The notes below the pieces were generated by a model. The model was given only the letters and a program-made list of their open reading frames with translations. It did not search any database and was not told the origin of the DNA. From the NCBI GenBank assembly GCA_036375275.1, contig DASUSF010000331.1:1-14478 (forward strand): DNA of 14,478 nucleotides, written 5' to 3'. Source of the stretch: DASUSF01 sp036375275 (GTDB taxonomy: Bacteria; Pseudomonadota; Alphaproteobacteria; Geminicoccales; Geminicoccaceae). How positions within the stretch are numbered: the first letter of the stretch is position 1; the number at the start of each line of letters is the position of its first letter. Below, piece after piece: positions 12,907 through 14,478 of the stretch. The position numbers and the translations under genes were made by a program.

Positions 12907-13665
12907 ATGCTCTGGCAGGAGGAGGGGATCGTTCTCGGCGTCCGCCGGTTCGGCGAGTCCGGGGTCGTCCTGCAGCTCCTGACCCGGACGCGCGGCCGCC
13001 ATGCCGGGCTCGTGCGCGGCGGCGCCGGGCGGCGGGCCCGGGCGGTGATCGACGTCGGCAACCGGGTCCAGGCGACCTGGCGGGCGAGGCTCGACGACCA
13101 GCTCGGCCAGTTCACGGTCGAGCCGAGCATGCTGCTCGCCGGACGGCTGCTCGACCAGCCGCGCCGGCTCGCCGCGCTGTACGCCGCCTGCGTCCTGGTC
13201 CAGGACAGCCTCGCCGAGCGCGATCCGCACCCGCTGCTGTACGATGCGCTGGTCGAGCTCGGCGAGGTCCTGACCCTCGACCGGAGCGGCCGCTGGCCCG
13301 AGATCTACGTCCGGTTCGAGCTCCTTCTCCTCACCGAGCTCGGCTTCGGCCTCGACCTCGAGCGCTGCGCGCTGACCGGCGCCACCGCGGATCTGGCGTA
13401 CGTCTCGCCCCGCTCCGGCCGGGCGGTGGCCCGCGCTGCGGCCGGGGAATGGGCGCCGCGGCTCCTGCCGCTGCCTGCCTTCCTGACCGGCGAGGGACCG
13501 GCGGACGCCGCGGCCCTCGAGGACGGCCTCAGGCTCACCGGCGCCTTCTTGCGGCGCCACCTGTTCGATGCTACCGAGCGGACCATGCCGGCCGCGCGCG
13601 AACGTCTCGTGAGGCAATTGAGCCGCCGGTTGCAGATGGACACCCTCGATGGCGACCCTGCCTGA
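12907..13665 (+). CDS. recO: DNA repair protein RecO
   Basis: RecO works with RecR (and RecF) to load RecA onto SSB-coated single-stranded DNA during gap repair. The 252 residues start MLWQEEGIVLGVRRFGESGVV, the normal RecO OB-fold N-terminus, and continue with LTRTRGRHAGLVRGG and the helical domain (ELLLLTELGFGLDLERC, around 138–154). The C-terminal segment ends RRLQMDTL. There is no four-cysteine zinc knuckle, as is common in Proteobacteria. The ATG follows GAGG provided by the repeat element upstream. The 3' end overlaps the parC start by 17 nt in another frame. Placement after era is typical for the order rnc–era–recO. Confidence 0.95.
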   Translation: MLWQEEGIVLGVRRFGESGVVLQLLTRTRGRHAGLVRGGAGRRARAVIDVGNRVQATWRARLDDQLGQFTVEPSMLLAGRLLDQPRRLAALYAACVLVQDSLAERDPHPLLYDALVELGEVLTLDRSGRWPEIYVRFELLLLTELGFGLDLERCALTGATADLAYVSPRSGRAVARAAAGEWAPRLLPLPAFLTGEGPADAAALEDGLRLTGAFLRRHLFDATERTMPAARERLVRQLSRRLQMDTLDGDPA

Positions 13666-14478
13666 CCTCGAGAACATCGAACCGGTCCGGTTCACCGACG
13701 CGCTGAGCGAGCGCTACCTCGCCTACGCGCTCTCCACCATCACCGCCCGCTCGCTGCCCGACGTGCGCGACGGCCTGAAGCCGGTGCAGCGGCGCCTGCT
13801 CTACGCCATGCGCCAGCTGCGCCTGGACCCCGAGGGCGGCTTCAAGAAGTGCGCCCGGGTGGTCGGCGACGTGATCGGCAAGTACCACCCGCACGGCGAC
13901 GTGGCGGTGTACGACGCGCTGGTGCGGCTCGCCCAGGAGTTCGCCCAGCGCTACCCGCTGGTGGATGGCCAGGGCAACTTCGGCAACGTCGACGGCGACA
14001 ACGCGGCGGCCATGCGCTACACCGAAGCGCGCCTCACCGCGGTCGCCAGCGCGCTCCTGGATGCGATCGACCAGGACACCGTCGACTTCCGCCCGACCTA
14101 CGACGGCGGCGACGACGAGCCGGTGGTCCTCCCGGCCGCCTTCCCCAACCTCCTCGCCAACGGCGCCAGCGGCATCGCGGTCGGGATGGCGACCAGCATC
14201 CCGCCGCACAACGCAGGCGAGCTGTGCGCGGCGCTGATCCGCCTGCTCGACAGGCCGGACGTCACGGTCGACGAGCTGTTCCTGGACTTCAACGGGCCCG
14301 ACCTCCCGACCGGCGGCGTGCTGATCGAGCCCCGGGCAACCCTGATCGAGGCCTATCGCAACGGACGCGGCAGCCTGCGCCTGCGCGCGCGCTGGCAGCG
14401 CGAGGATCTGGGCCACGGCCAGTACCAGATCGTGGTCAGCGAGATGCCGTATCAGGTGCCCAAGGCCCGGCTGATCGA
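13649..14478 (+). CDS. parC: DNA topoisomerase IV subunit A, 3' end outside window
   Basis: ParC is the DNA-cleaving subunit of topoisomerase IV, which unlinks daughter chromosomes. The visible 276 residues are the N-terminal part of the cleavage domain, with ALSTITARSLPDVRDGLKPVQRRLL, GKYHPHGDVAVYDALVRLAQ and the catalytic Tyr124 in AAAMRYTEARLT. ParC rather than GyrA is supported by FTDALSERYLAYALSTITARSLPDVRDGLKP, by VDGQGNFGNVDGDNAAAMRYTEARLT and by the position after recO, where parC is found in Alphaproteobacteria. The position matching E. coli Ser80 of the quinolone-resistance region is Val85, and that matching Glu84 is Asp89. The ATG lies inside the last codons of recO (17-nt overlap). 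About two thirds of the protein is missing beyond the window edge. Confidence 0.94.
   Translation, partial: MATLPDLENIEPVRFTDALSERYLAYALSTITARSLPDVRDGLKPVQRRLLYAMRQLRLDPEGGFKKCARVVGDVIGKYHPHGDVAVYDALVRLAQEFAQRYPLVDGQGNFGNVDGDNAAAMRYTEARLTAVASALLDAIDQDTVDFRPTYDGGDDEPVVLPAAFPNLLANGASGIAVGMATSIPPHNAGELCAALIRLLDRPDVTVDELFLDFNGPDLPTGGVLIEPRATLIEAYRNGRGSLRLRARWQREDLGHGQYQIVVSEMPYQVPKARLI

Noticed and set aside
12749..12982. 77-codon frame inside the era–recO gap
   Set aside because: It reads through the palindromic repeat (the LPRGERDGVR-type peptide typical of translated REP units) and overlaps recO. It has no start-signal support.
11589..13130. 513-codon minus-strand frame spanning era and the era–recO gap
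   Set aside because: It is antisense to era and recO, and the part crossing the gap is only translated repeat sequence.
1..14478. tRNA, rRNA, CRISPR array, transposase gene, toxin–antitoxin pair or phage genes
   Set aside because: None was recognised on reading both strands; the gaps between genes are short and, apart from the era–recO repeat, unremarkable.

Overview
The window is a GC-rich, densely packed chromosomal segment. Its order rpoZ – rsh(relA/spoT) – pyrE – DUF2062 – acpS – lepB – rnc – era – recO – parC is the backbone seen in many Alphaproteobacteria, especially Rhodospirillales-like lineages. The UDGb-type uracil-DNA glycosylase, the omega subunit with a long acidic tail and the single bifunctional Rsh fit that placement. 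The taxon is inferred from gene order and protein style; no rRNA is present, so genus cannot be named.

Layout. (1) 2–835: the 3' part of a caspase-like (peptidase C14) gene, entering from the left. (2) 842–1729, minus: a lipoprotein alpha/beta hydrolase, convergent with the caspase gene; a perfect 14-bp palindrome covers both stop codons. (3) 1831–3207: cysS. (4) 3236–4947, minus: an apparent three-gene operon transcribed NYN-domain nuclease, then UDGb, then a TfoX-N protein, with gaps of only 20–21 bp. (5) 5139–5642: folK, divergent from that operon, with a possible leader hairpin. (6) 5725–10106: rpoZ, rsh, pyrE, a DUF2062 membrane protein and acpS. (7) 10184–12662: lepB, rnc and era, joined by 4-nt start/stop overlaps. 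(8) 12663–12906: a 244-bp gap filled by an imperfect inverted-repeat element. (9) 12907–14478: recO and the 5' part of parC, overlapping by 17 nt.

Most of the window is housekeeping: tRNA charging (cysS), folate (folK), transcription and stringent response (rpoZ, rsh), pyrimidine synthesis (pyrE), acyl-carrier activation (acpS), protein export (lepB), RNA and ribosome maturation (rnc, era), recombination (recO) and chromosome decatenation (parC). The less routine parts are the caspase fragment, the NYN–UDGb–TfoX operon, the structured repeat that seems to supply the recO ribosome-binding site, an Asn at a usually acidic metal-ligand position of RNase III, and the absence of pdxJ, which usually precedes acpS in this cluster. 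I see no convincing new multi-gene defence or mobile system. No tRNA, rRNA, CRISPR array or transposase gene was recognised. No stretch over 300 bp lacks a gene.
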